DNA from: DAIODI01 sp046349255
GTDB lineage: Bacteria; Pseudomonadota; Alphaproteobacteria; Rhizobiales; Aestuariivirgaceae
Assembly: GCA_046349255.1 (NCBI GenBank)
Contig: JAXMCR010000004.1
Span: 682,001-746,000 of the forward strand
Length of the DNA stretch: 64,000 bases
Direction of reading: 5' to 3'
Shown: positions 33,551 to 41,929 of the stretch, piece by piece
Layout: each line of letters opens with the position of its first letter
Position numbering within the stretch: position 1 is the stretch's first letter
Notes under the pieces: generated by a model
Told to the model about the DNA's origin: nothing
The model's input: only the letters and a program-made list of their open reading frames with translations
Databases searched by the model: none
Program-made: the position numbers and the translations under genes

Positions 33551-33994
33551 ATGCGGAGCGGAGCGACTGTGGCTGATTACGCTTGTCCAAGCGCCCAGCC
33601 GGATATGGAGAACGCCCGTGTTCTGGGTGTTGTCGAAGCCACCGACCGGGGGCCTCGCGTCGCCTATCTGACAGGTCGGGAACAGGTCCATCCGCGTGCC
33701 CTCAACGTGCCCGACGAAATGGTCAATCTCGTCGTGCGTATTTCGGCGAAATGCGAGAACGCCCGATGCGCACAGTTTGCAGATGGTCGGTGCGGACTGG
33801 GCGAGCGTATCGCGAAGATGCTTCCGGATGTGGTTGACGCGCTCCCGCCGTGCAACATCCGGCGCACCTGTCGCTGGCATGCTGAGCAGGGGAGCGCCAT
33901 CTGCTTCAAGTGCCCGCAGGTTGCAACACTCGTTCCCCGCGACGATAGCGACTTGGCGCAGGCTGCAAGACCAACCGCGCAAGCCGGCGTCTGA
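33551..33994 (+). CDS. Cysteine-rich protein, possible metal or Fe-S binder
   Basis: A 147-residue soluble protein with a dense cysteine pattern. It has an N-terminal Cys in YACPSAQPDM, then CX4C and CX7C (CENARCAQFADGRC, about 69-82), then CX5C, CX10C and CX2C (CNIRRTCRW and ICFKCPQVATL, about 100-123). The motifs recall an uncharacterised family with the CPSAQPDM and CPQV blocks. Eight clustered cysteines suggest zinc or an iron-sulfur cluster. No membrane segment or signal is seen. The start is the ATG at 33551; it lacks a clear ribosome-binding site, but the CPSAQPDM block requires it. Function unknown. Confidence 0.6.
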   Translation: MRSGATVADYACPSAQPDMENARVLGVVEATDRGPRVAYLTGREQVHPRALNVPDEMVNLVVRISAKCENARCAQFADGRCGLGERIAKMLPDVVDALPPCNIRRTCRWHAEQGSAICFKCPQVATLVPRDDSDLAQAARPTAQAGV

Positions 33995-34099
33995 GCGGTT
34001 CGACGTGCAGACGAGCCCACGTCGACGGGCATATTGAATCCTGCTCTTTCTGCCCCGGAAGCATGCTAATGCCCAAGCCATGCGGCAGGGGATCGGAGC

Positions 34100-34999
34100 G
34101 TGAAGGTCCGACAGGGCGATGGGTCGACCGGCGGGAGCGCATACGGCGTGTTCCTGGCGGCGGGGCTCGTCGTCATGTGGAGCTCCGGCTACATCGGCGC
34201 CAAGATCGCTTCGGCGGCGGGGTCGGTGCTCCTCATCCTGTTTTGGCGCTTTCTGCTTCTGGCGCTCGTGCTCGCGCCGTTCGTCGTGCGCGAGTTCTCG
34301 AAGTCCGGCTGGAGGCCGCTCGCCATCAACGCGGCGCTCGGCCTCTTCGCGATGAGCATCAATATCGTCTGCGGCGTGGTCGCCATCGACAAGGGCATGC
34401 CCGCGGGCACGCTCGCCATCATCTACTCGCTGCAACCGCTCGCCACAGCGGCGCTTACCGGACCGCTGCTGCGCGAAGCCGTCACGGGGCGCCAGTGGCT
34501 TGGCCTCCTCGTGGCGTTCGCCGGCGTCGTCTTCGCCAGCGGGTTCGACGGATCGTGCGCGGCGCCGATCGTCTATGCGCTGGCCGCTGCCGGGATGTTC
34601 GGCCTCGTCATCGGCATGCTGATCGGAAAGGCGTTTCCCGTATCCACGCCGCTCTTGCCCTCCATCGGCGTCCAATGTGCGGTGACAGCGCTGTTCCTGC
34701 TGCCCCTCGTCCTGCAGGGGGACCACATTCTGCCGCCGATTGGCGATCCGATGTTCCTCGCATCGATCGCGTGGTTCATGCTGTTCTCGACAATCGGTGC
34801 GTATACGTTCTTCCTGTTCTGCCTTCGCTACTTTACGGCCACGCAGGTGGGAGCGATCCTCTACATCAGTCCCCCGTTCACGATCTTTGTCGCGTGGCTC
34901 GCGTTCGGCGAGCCGGTGCCGGTTGCGAAAATCGTCGGGCTTTGCATCTGCCTCGCCGGCGTCGCGATCGCGATGCGGTCTGCGGCCAATGCAAGATGA
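34100..34999 (+). CDS. EamA/DMT-superfamily transporter
   Basis: A 299-residue inner-membrane protein with ten hydrophobic helices arranged as two EamA repeats, the family's usual length. It starts at a GTG after a GGAGC site. It begins its first helix with VFLAAGLVVMWSSGYIGAKIA and has the family end-of-repeat pattern EAVTGRQWLGLLVAFAGV. Such proteins export amino acids or other metabolites; the substrate is not predictable. Confidence 0.88.
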   Translation: MKVRQGDGSTGGSAYGVFLAAGLVVMWSSGYIGAKIASAAGSVLLILFWRFLLLALVLAPFVVREFSKSGWRPLAINAALGLFAMSINIVCGVVAIDKGMPAGTLAIIYSLQPLATAALTGPLLREAVTGRQWLGLLVAFAGVVFASGFDGSCAAPIVYALAAAGMFGLVIGMLIGKAFPVSTPLLPSIGVQCAVTALFLLPLVLQGDHILPPIGDPMFLASIAWFMLFSTIGAYTFFLFCLRYFTATQVGAILYISPPFTIFVAWLAFGEPVPVAKIVGLCICLAGVAIAMRSAANAR

Positions 35000-35063
35000 C
35001 GGACACGGTCGATCCGGGGGATCAGTTCAGGTTCGACGTCGAGCGCGGATTGTCACCCAGACC

Positions 35064-37475
35064 CTAGAGGATGAAATCCGCTGCCGTGATCGCCGCGACG
35101 CTTGCGAGCTTGATCTGGAAGTCAGCCAGCCGGTCGCCGTTGATGTCGCCGGACACGATGACGTCGCTGCCGACCTTCACCGCCGTCAACTGGCCCGCGA
35201 GGCCGGTGAACACGTCAACCCGCGTGAACGCCTGATCGCCCGCCCGGCCGGTGTTGGCGTCGATCGTCGACAAGTCGATCTTGTCCACCCCGGAGACAAA
35301 GTCCTGGATCACATCCATCTGCGAGCCCGGACGGCTGTCGGCAATGGTGTCGAAGTCGAACCGGTCGGCGCCGGCCCCGCCCCAGAGTTCGTCCGTGCCG
35401 ATGCCGCCGATGAGCACGTCGTTGCCGCTGCCACCGCGCAGCACGTCGTCGCCGGCAAGGCCCTGCAGGTGATCGTTGCCGGCGCCACCGGTGATGGCGT
35501 TGGCGAGGGCGTTGCCGATGCCGAAGAACGCGCCCGCGCCTGCGAACTCGAGGTTCTCCACGTTGGCTGCTAGCATGTGCGAGAACAGCGTGGTGCGCAC
35601 CGTGTCGGTGCCGCCATTCACCGCTTCGATCACCCTGTCAGAGAGGCTGTCGACGACGAAGATGTCGTTGCCGCCGCCGCCATCCATCGTGTCGTTACCC
35701 GTGCCGCCGTCGAGCAGGTCGTCGCCGCCGAGGCCGTTCAGCCTGTCGTTGCCGGCAAGCCCGGTCAGCGTATCGTTGCCGTCGGTCCCCGTAAGGGTGT
35801 CGTTGCCGCTCGTGCCCGTGCCATTGGCCGGGGGCGTGGTCTCGCCGATGGCCGTGAAGTTGAAGGCGGTCTTTTCCGTGATGCCGCCGAAGGCATTGCC
35901 GGCGAGATCCGTCAGCGCGCCCGGGTCGATCAGCACGTAATGACCCGCGCCTGCCTTGAAGTTCGTCGCCGGGTTCACCGTCACGACAGATCCGGCGATC
36001 ACGACCTTCGAGGCATCGTTGATGTCGATCGTCTCGATCGCGCCGGCCGCGTCGTAAATGACGATCTTGCCGTTGCCGGCCTTGACCGCCTCGTCGAACG
36101 TCAGGACCAGATTGGCATCGACCGCCACGTTCATTGCATCGTCGCCGGGAATGCTGGACGACAGCTTCGGCGCATTGCTGTCGACGGGCGGGGGCGAACC
36201 GCTTTCCTTGTTCTGGATCGTCCGGTCGTCGAACTTCAGCCATTCGATGTTCGACAGCGTGTCGGTTCCCCATTTCTGGCTTGCTACACGGGCGAGGCCA
36301 TTCACCCACGAAATCACAAAGTCGTTGTAGCTCCCCTTGAACGCCGCCGTGTCGCTTCCGGCGCCGCCGTCGAGCACATCGTCGCCCGCACCGCCGTCCA
36401 GCGTATCGTCCCCCTGACCGCCCAAGAGCGTGTCATTACCGCCATTGCCGGTCAGCTTGTTGGCGGCATCGTTTCCGGTGATGCGGTCGGCGCCCGCTCC
36501 TCCGACCGCGTTCTCGATCACCGCTCCCTTCGCGATGCCGAGGTTCAGCTTCATGCCGTTGATGTCCGAGTAGGCGCTGGGCGTCAGGTCGATGCGGGCG
36601 GCGGCTGTGAACCCGGAAACGTCGAGCGTGTCGTTGCCGCCCGCGTCCCAGATCGTCAGCACGGGCTTGGAGTTGCGCGCGAAGTCGAATATCCAGCGGT
36701 CGGCATTCGAGTTGAAGCCGTAGACGGTATCGCCCGTGCGTGTGGTAGTGTCGACGCCGTAGATGGCCTGAATGACCATGATGTCGTGCACCATGGGCGT
36801 CTGCTGGTAACGCTGTTCGAAATTGGAATACGAAAACCAATTGCCGCCGCCGTACCCTTCGCCCCAGTACGACATCACAGTGTAAACTCGATTGTCTTGC
36901 GCGTAGACCGCATTGGCTTCGTAAGTGCCGCCGCCGTTGTAGGCTCCTGGATGGTAGAGACCCAGCGCGTGGCCGATTTCGTGGAGGATATGTCTGAAAC
37001 CCCATGCGCCTGGTGAAGGAGAGTCGGGGCCAACAACAGGATCCCCCCAACCGTCCGCCCGTCCAACGTAACCTGGCGCAGTTGTGTGTCCACCACTGTA
37101 ATAACCATTGTACGAGAGCGCCATGTCAGCCGCGCGGTACGATGGGCTTTCATTCAACGTGAGCGATGTGACCTCGTCCCACAACTCGAAAGCCAATCGC
37201 GCGCCTTCCATCACGTCACGCGGCAACACCGGGGTGGTATAGACTTGGTTGGATCCGGACAGCGTGTAACGCTCGCCTCCGGGGTTGAAGCCATATGTGA
37301 CGGTGGTGGCTACGCTACCATCCAGGTTCTTCCAGTTTTGGGTGCCCCAGCCCGCCCAATCACGGATCTGCTTGATGACCTGCGCGTCGGTAAAGACCGG
37401 CTTGCCATTCACGAGGGTCGCTGATCGCAGTCCGCCAACCGCATCAAGTGCTTGCTGCGCGCATAGTGTGCACAT
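35064..37475 (-). CDS. Serralysin-type M10 metalloprotease with RTX repeats and Ig-like domain
   Basis: An 803-residue secreted protease. The zinc site HEIGHALGLYH is at 165-175 and the Met-turn VMSYW at about 199-203. An RTX block (GGNDTLLGGQGDD and repeats) is at about 325-385, then an SbsA/Big_5-type Ig-like domain (about 425-540), a second RTX block (about 550-720) and an M10 C-terminal domain ending in the hydrophobic ADFIL. There is no N-terminal signal peptide; the C-terminal tail and Ca-binding GGxGxD repeats imply type I secretion. No type I exporter genes are in the window. Its N-terminal module (VFTDAQVIKQI) recurs in two truncated relatives at 45-47 kb. Confidence 0.93.
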   Translation of the reverse strand: MCTLCAQQALDAVGGLRSATLVNGKPVFTDAQVIKQIRDWAGWGTQNWKNLDGSVATTVTYGFNPGGERYTLSGSNQVYTTPVLPRDVMEGARLAFELWDEVTSLTLNESPSYRAADMALSYNGYYSGGHTTAPGYVGRADGWGDPVVGPDSPSPGAWGFRHILHEIGHALGLYHPGAYNGGGTYEANAVYAQDNRVYTVMSYWGEGYGGGNWFSYSNFEQRYQQTPMVHDIMVIQAIYGVDTTTRTGDTVYGFNSNADRWIFDFARNSKPVLTIWDAGGNDTLDVSGFTAAARIDLTPSAYSDINGMKLNLGIAKGAVIENAVGGAGADRITGNDAANKLTGNGGNDTLLGGQGDDTLDGGAGDDVLDGGAGSDTAAFKGSYNDFVISWVNGLARVASQKWGTDTLSNIEWLKFDDRTIQNKESGSPPPVDSNAPKLSSSIPGDDAMNVAVDANLVLTFDEAVKAGNGKIVIYDAAGAIETIDINDASKVVIAGSVVTVNPATNFKAGAGHYVLIDPGALTDLAGNAFGGITEKTAFNFTAIGETTPPANGTGTSGNDTLTGTDGNDTLTGLAGNDRLNGLGGDDLLDGGTGNDTMDGGGGNDIFVVDSLSDRVIEAVNGGTDTVRTTLFSHMLAANVENLEFAGAGAFFGIGNALANAITGGAGNDHLQGLAGDDVLRGGSGNDVLIGGIGTDELWGGAGADRFDFDTIADSRPGSQMDVIQDFVSGVDKIDLSTIDANTGRAGDQAFTRVDVFTGLAGQLTAVKVGSDVIVSGDINGDRLADFQIKLASVAAITAADFIL

Positions 37476-37513
37476 CGGTCATCACTCCCGGAGTGAGCCA
37501 CCTGTCGGGTGGC

Positions 37514-37527
37514 GTTTTCACGAAAAC
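37514..37527. promoter_or_regulatory. 14-bp palindrome upstream of the serralysin gene
   Basis: GTTTTC AC GAAAAC is a perfect 6-bp-arm palindrome 39 bp before the start codon; a second inverted repeat (CCACC/GGTGG) lies between it and the gene. Either could be an operator or leader structure. The 147-bp gap to the aldehyde dehydrogenase stop holds no gene. Confidence 0.35.
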
Positions 37528-37622
37528 ACAACCGGAAGTTTAGCGACTGGCAGAGAGTTTTTCGAGACCCCGTCACACCTGGGGCTTCACGATTTCGTGA
37601 GTGTACGGATCAGCGTGACTGG

Positions 37623-39107
37623 TCAGCGCATCACGAACGGGTTTGCGAGCGGGGCGTCGGAGGTGTTGATCCACACCGTCTTCGGCCGCGTGTAGTCGTA
37701 GATCGCCTGCATGCCGCTTTCGCGCCCGTAGCCCGATTCCTTCACGCCGCCGAAGGCTGCGATCGGCGAGACCACGCGATAGGTGTTCACCCACACGATG
37801 CCGGCGCGCAGCTGCTTCGTCACGCGCAGTGCCCGCGCGCCGTTCTTCGTGAACACGCCGGCCGCGAGCCCGTGCTTGGAGTCGTTGGCGAGCCTGAGGA
37901 CCTCCTCCTCCTCCTTGAAGCGCAGCACGGTGAGCACCGGGCCGAACAGTTCCGTGTCGACGATGCGCAGCGACTGGCTCGGGGCTTCGATGATCGTCGG
38001 CTCGTAGTACCAGCCGCGGTTCATCGACGGCGGGCGGCGGCCGCCGGTGAGCAGCTTGCCGCCCTGTTCCTGGGCGTGGGCGACTTCCGTCTCGATGCGG
38101 GAGAGTTGTCCCGTCGTTGCGAGCGGCCCCATCTGCGTTTCCTCGAGCAGCGGATCGCCGATGCGGATCGCCTTCGCCTGGCCGACCATCGTGTCGAGGA
38201 ACTTGTCGGCGACCTTGTCGTGGAGATAGAGGCGCGAGCCTGCGACGCAGCTCTGGCCCGAGGCGCCGAAGATGCCGGCGATTGATCCGTTCACGGCGCT
38301 TTCGACGTCGGCGTCGTCGAACACGATGAAGGGCGACTTGCCGCCGAGTTCGAGCGAGACCTCGGCGAAGTTTTCAGCCGAGTTGTGGATGATGTGGCGC
38401 GCCGAAGCGGGACCGCCGGTGAACGAGATGCGCGCGACGAGCGGATGCGAGGTGAGGACGCGCCCGCACGGGTCGCCGTGGCCCGTCACCACGTTGACGA
38501 CGCCCGGCGGGAAACCCGCCTGCTCGATCAGCCTTGCGAAGTCGAGCGCCGGCGCGGAAGCGTGCTCGGAGGCCTTCACCACCATCGTGTTGCCGGCCGC
38601 GAGCGCCGGGCCGAGCTTCACCGCGAGGAGGAAGAGCTGCGAGTTCCACGGCACCACCGCGGCGACCACGCCTAGCGGCTCGCGCAGGGTCATCGTGATC
38701 ATGTCGGGCTTGTCGATGGGCAGCGTCTCGCCCATCACCTTGTCGCAGCAGCCGGCGTAGAAGTTGAAGAACTCGGCGATGTACTTCGCCTGCCAGCGCG
38801 TTTCCTTCAGCATCTTGCCGGTGTCGATGGTCTCGATCCGGCCGAGCTCCTCCGACTTGTCGGCAAGGAGGTCGGCGAGCTTGCGCAAATATTTTGCGCG
38901 CCCGCTCGGCAGGAGCTTCGCCCACTCGCCTTCCGAGTAGGCGCGGTAAGCGGCCTTCACCGCGCGATCGACGTCGCCGGCGGTCGCCTCCGGGATCAGC
39001 GCCCACGGCTCGCCAGTCGACGGGTTGACGCTCTCGAAGGTCCTGCCGTCCTCCGCTGGCACCCACTGGCCATCGATCAGCATGCGGTAGGTCTTGAGTT
39101 CGGCCAT
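37623..39107 (-). CDS. Aldehyde dehydrogenase (NAD(P)+-dependent)
   Basis: A 494-residue enzyme oxidising an aldehyde to the acid. Conserved residues are the NAD-binding segment VVPWNSQLFLLAVKLGPALA, catalytic Glu253 (EVSLELGGKSP) and nucleophile Cys287 (GASGQSCVAGSRL). The start at 39107 matches the family; the longer in-frame extension lacks similarity. Substrate is not assignable. It is divergent from the RidA gene across 185 bp that includes a 7-bp-arm inverted repeat. Confidence 0.93.
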   Translation of the reverse strand: MAELKTYRMLIDGQWVPAEDGRTFESVNPSTGEPWALIPEATAGDVDRAVKAAYRAYSEGEWAKLLPSGRAKYLRKLADLLADKSEELGRIETIDTGKMLKETRWQAKYIAEFFNFYAGCCDKVMGETLPIDKPDMITMTLREPLGVVAAVVPWNSQLFLLAVKLGPALAAGNTMVVKASEHASAPALDFARLIEQAGFPPGVVNVVTGHGDPCGRVLTSHPLVARISFTGGPASARHIIHNSAENFAEVSLELGGKSPFIVFDDADVESAVNGSIAGIFGASGQSCVAGSRLYLHDKVADKFLDTMVGQAKAIRIGDPLLEETQMGPLATTGQLSRIETEVAHAQEQGGKLLTGGRRPPSMNRGWYYEPTIIEAPSQSLRIVDTELFGPVLTVLRFKEEEEVLRLANDSKHGLAAGVFTKNGARALRVTKQLRAGIVWVNTYRVVSPIAAFGGVKESGYGRESGMQAIYDYTRPKTVWINTSDAPLANPFVMR

Positions 39108-39180
39108 CGGCGTCGTCTTTCGCGTTTCCTCGGGATCGGCGGAAAAGCCTATCGCCCGGCCAGCCGAGGGACTAGAATTT

Positions 39181-39199
39181 TTCGTCGCCCCGCGACGAA
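39181..39199. promoter_or_regulatory. Inverted repeat in the divergent aldehyde dehydrogenase/RidA promoter region
   Basis: TTCGTCG and CGACGAA flank CCCCG, in the gap between two divergent starts, with A/T-rich sequence on both sides (AATTT and TTTTG). As neither flanking gene ends here, an operator is more likely than a terminator. It may coordinate both genes. Confidence 0.4.
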
Positions 39200-39292
39200 T
39201 TTTGTTTATCGGTGCCGGCGGTCGAGCCCTTACCCTTCGCCACCCTGCTGGCCCTTGCTGCGAAAGCGGCTTTTGGAGAGGAAACGCGCCCG

Positions 39293-39685
39293 GTGTCGGA
39301 GAAGAAGGTGATCGGCGGACCACTGGTGATCGGCGGGCGGAAACTCTCCCTGTCGCGCGCGATCCGGGCCGGCGACTTCGTGTTCCTCACCGGCCAGGTG
39401 CCGTTCAGGGACGGCGCGGTGATGACCACCGGGACGATTGAGGAGCAGACCCGCGCGGTGCTCGACGACATCAAGGCGACGCTCGCGATGGCAGGCTGCG
39501 CGCTGAAGGACGTCGTGAAGGCCACGGTGTGGCTGCGCGACCGTGCCGATTTCCCCGGCTTCAACGCCGTGTACGGAGAATACTTCCCGGAGGACCCGCC
39601 GGCCCGCACCGGCCTCGTGAGCGAACTCCTCGTCGACGTGCGAGTCGAGGTCGAGGTCGTCGCCTGGAAACCAGAGCCGAAATGA
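39293..39685 (+). CDS. RidA/YjgF/YER057c-family enamine/imine deaminase
   Basis: A 130-residue protein of the RidA trimer family. The hallmark segment DVVKATVWLRDRADFPGFN is followed by VYGEYFPEDPPARTG. A GTG at 39293 with GGAGAGGA before it is the best start; upstream in-frame starts would add non-conserved residues. RidA proteins hydrolyse reactive enamines or related imines. It leads a plus-strand run with the CoA-transferase and AA_synth genes, suggesting a shared catabolic pathway that cannot be named. Confidence 0.88.
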   Translation: MSEKKVIGGPLVIGGRKLSLSRAIRAGDFVFLTGQVPFRDGAVMTTGTIEEQTRAVLDDIKATLAMAGCALKDVVKATVWLRDRADFPGFNAVYGEYFPEDPPARTGLVSELLVDVRVEVEVVAWKPEPK

Positions 39686-39698
39686 CGGGCGTCTTGCC

Positions 39699-40877
39699 AT
39701 GACGGGCATCCTTGCCGGACTGCGTGTGCTCGACTTCAGCCGCATGCTGTCCGGCCCGTATTGCACGATGATGCTCGCCGACCACGGCGCCGAGGTGATC
39801 AAGATCGAAGGGCCGGAGGGCGACACGAGCCGCACCAACGGACCCTGGCGCGCCGACGACGCGGCGCGCGAATGGGCGGGCTACTTCGTCAGCCTCAACC
39901 GCGGCAAGAAGAGCGTGCTGCTCGACCTCAAGTCGGACGCCGGCCGTGCGGCAGTGCGCGACCTCGTGAAGACCGCCGACGTGCTCGTCGAGAATTTCCG
40001 CCCCGGCGTGATGGAGCGGCTCGGCCTCTCGTACGAGGAACTGGCCCGCCTCAACCCGCGCCTCGTCTACGCCGCGATCAGCGGCTTCGGCAACCCGCGC
40101 ACGGGCAGGAGTCCGTATACGGATTGGCCGTCCTACGACGTCGTGGCGCAGGCGATGGGCGGCCTCATCGGCATCACCGGGCCCGACGCCAGCACGCCGA
40201 CGAAGGTCGGCCCCGGCGTCGGCGACATCTTCGCCGGCATGATGATGGCCTTCGCCATCCTCGCCGCAGTCCGCCACGCGGAGCGGACCGGCGAGGGCCA
40301 GTTCGTCGACCTCGCCATGTACGACGCGATGATCTCGCTGTGCGAACGGATCGTCTACCAGTACGACATCGAGGGCACGGTGCCCGGCCCCCAGGGCAAC
40401 GGCCACCCGCTGCTCGCGCCCTTCGGCCTGTTTCCGGCGGCCGACGGGTTCATCGCGATCGGGATCGTCGACGATGCGTTCTGGCGCGCGCTCGCCGAGG
40501 CGATGGGCGAGCCCGCGCTCGGATCGGACGAGCGCTTCGCCACGAAGTCTGCGCGCCGGCGCAACGCCGCGCTCGTCAACGACATCGTATCCGCGTTCAC
40601 CCGCGCCCGGACAAAACGACAGCTCACGGAGCTTCTGGGCGGCCGTCTGCCGTTCGGACCGGTGAACGACGTGAAGGACATTTTTGACGACCCGCATGTC
40701 GCCGCCCGCGGCATGATCGCCGACGTTCCGCCTGCTGAGGAAGCCGGGCGCGGCTTCCGGGTCGCCGCCAACCCGATCCGCTTTTCGAGAACACCCGCGC
40801 CGCCGCCGACGGCGGCTCCTAGGCTGGGTCAGGATACGGACGAATTGCTCGCCCGCTCGCGCCGCGGCGAACGCTGA
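39699..40877 (+). CDS. Family III CoA-transferase (CaiB/BaiF type)
   Basis: A 392-residue CoA-transferase. It starts with GLRVLDFSRMLSGPYCTMMLADHGAEV-like sequence, the canonical N-terminus, and has the catalytic Asp at about residue 176 (GPGVGDIFAGMMMAF) plus the segment VENFRPGVMERLGLSYEEL. It moves CoA between acids without ATP. The substrate pair is unknown. It follows the RidA gene by 13 bp and precedes the AA_synth gene by 23 bp. Confidence 0.94.
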   Translation: MTGILAGLRVLDFSRMLSGPYCTMMLADHGAEVIKIEGPEGDTSRTNGPWRADDAAREWAGYFVSLNRGKKSVLLDLKSDAGRAAVRDLVKTADVLVENFRPGVMERLGLSYEELARLNPRLVYAAISGFGNPRTGRSPYTDWPSYDVVAQAMGGLIGITGPDASTPTKVGPGVGDIFAGMMMAFAILAAVRHAERTGEGQFVDLAMYDAMISLCERIVYQYDIEGTVPGPQGNGHPLLAPFGLFPAADGFIAIGIVDDAFWRALAEAMGEPALGSDERFATKSARRRNAALVNDIVSAFTRARTKRQLTELLGGRLPFGPVNDVKDIFDDPHVAARGMIADVPPAEEAGRGFRVAANPIRFSRTPAPPPTAAPRLGQDTDELLARSRRGER

Positions 40878-40900
40878 TACGCACACGGAGGACCAGGCGA

Positions 40901-41503
40901 ATGGAATTGAAGATCCGCAAGATCGTGACGTTCGAGGAGGAGATCCGCCTCGAGGGCGAACGCGCCGCGAACCCGCCGCTGCGCATGATCGCGGCGGCTG
41001 CGGTGGTGAAAAACCCATGGCATGGAAGAGGTTACGTCGAGAACCTCAAGCCTGAGATCAAGGCGTTCGGGCCCGTTCTCGGACAGCTCCTCACCGAGCG
41101 GATGGTGACGCTCGCCGGTGGTGGCGACAAGATCGAGGCCTACGGCAAGGCCGCGATGGCCGGCCTCGACTGCGAGCTCGAGCATGCCTCGGCCCTCATC
41201 CACACGCTGCACTTCGGCAACTTCTACCGCGAGGCGCTGAAGGCAAAGACCTACCTCGGCTTCACCAACGGGCGGGGACCGGCGAACACGCAGATCCAGA
41301 TCCCGCTGATGGACAAGAACGACACCGGGCGGCGGTCGCATTACCTCACCGTCCAGTTCTCGATCTACGACGCGCCCGCCGACGACGAACTGATCGCAGC
41401 TTTCGGCGGAGCGACGGGCGGGCGTCCGCACCACCGCATCGGCGACCGCTACCAGGACCTCGCCGAGATCGGCGCCGACATCGAGAACCCCGCGAAGGTG
41501 TGA
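40901..41503 (+). CDS. Amino acid synthesis (AA_synth, PF06684) family protein
   Basis: A 200-residue soluble protein. The opening KIRKIVTFEEEIRLEGE and the block NPWHGRGYVENLKPEIKAFGPVLGQ match the family named for a suggested role in amino acid synthesis, with the usual length of about 190-200 residues. An AGGAGGA-like site (GGAGGACC) precedes the ATG. The biochemical function of the family is not firmly established. It sits with RidA and CoA-transferase genes. Confidence 0.85.
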   Translation: MELKIRKIVTFEEEIRLEGERAANPPLRMIAAAAVVKNPWHGRGYVENLKPEIKAFGPVLGQLLTERMVTLAGGGDKIEAYGKAAMAGLDCELEHASALIHTLHFGNFYREALKAKTYLGFTNGRGPANTQIQIPLMDKNDTGRRSHYLTVQFSIYDAPADDELIAAFGGATGGRPHHRIGDRYQDLAEIGADIENPAKV

Positions 41504-41581
41504 CGCGGGCGCTCGGCTTGCGCGAAAGGTCCGGCGTGCGATAGAGGCAGGGATCCCGCCACAGCACGCCGGTTGCTCCCC

Positions 41582-41917
41582 ATGCAGACGATCCTCCTCC
41601 TGACCGCCTCCAACGTCTTCATGACTTTCGCCTGGTACGGGCACCTGAAGACGCTGAACGACAAACCGCTCTGGATCGCGATCCTGGTGAGCTGGGGCAT
41701 CGCGTTCTTCGAGTACGTGCTGCAGGTGCCGGCAAACCGCATCGGCTACACGATTTTCACGCTCGGGCAGCTGAAGATCATCCAGGAGATCATCACGATC
41801 TGCGTGTTCGCGGTGTTCGCGTGGGGCTACATGGGCAAACCGCTGACGTGGAATTACGCCTGGGCCGGGCTGTGCATGGTCGGCGCCGCCTTCTTCATCT
41901 TTCGCGACGCTGCCTGA
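41582..41917 (+). CDS. DUF486/DMT-family small membrane protein
   Basis: A 111-residue inner-membrane protein with four helices. The pattern NVFMTFAWYGHL, SWGIAFFEYVLQVPANRIGY and LKIIQEIITICVFAVF is that of DUF486, a small member of the drug/metabolite transporter superfamily. The ATG at 41582 is used; the upstream TTG would add three residues. Function unknown. Confidence 0.85.
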   Translation: MQTILLLTASNVFMTFAWYGHLKTLNDKPLWIAILVSWGIAFFEYVLQVPANRIGYTIFTLGQLKIIQEIITICVFAVFAWGYMGKPLTWNYAWAGLCMVGAAFFIFRDAA

Positions 41918-41929
41918 GGCGCTTTCCGC

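Noticed and set aside
33530..34726. Minus-strand frame of 398 codons
   Set aside because: Antisense shadow of the cysteine-rich gene and the EamA transporter; low-complexity translation with no recognisable motifs.
35064..36430. RTX repeat-coding DNA as CRISPR-like repeats
   Set aside because: The periodic units encode GGxGxD nonapeptides in frame, vary at the DNA level and lack spacers.
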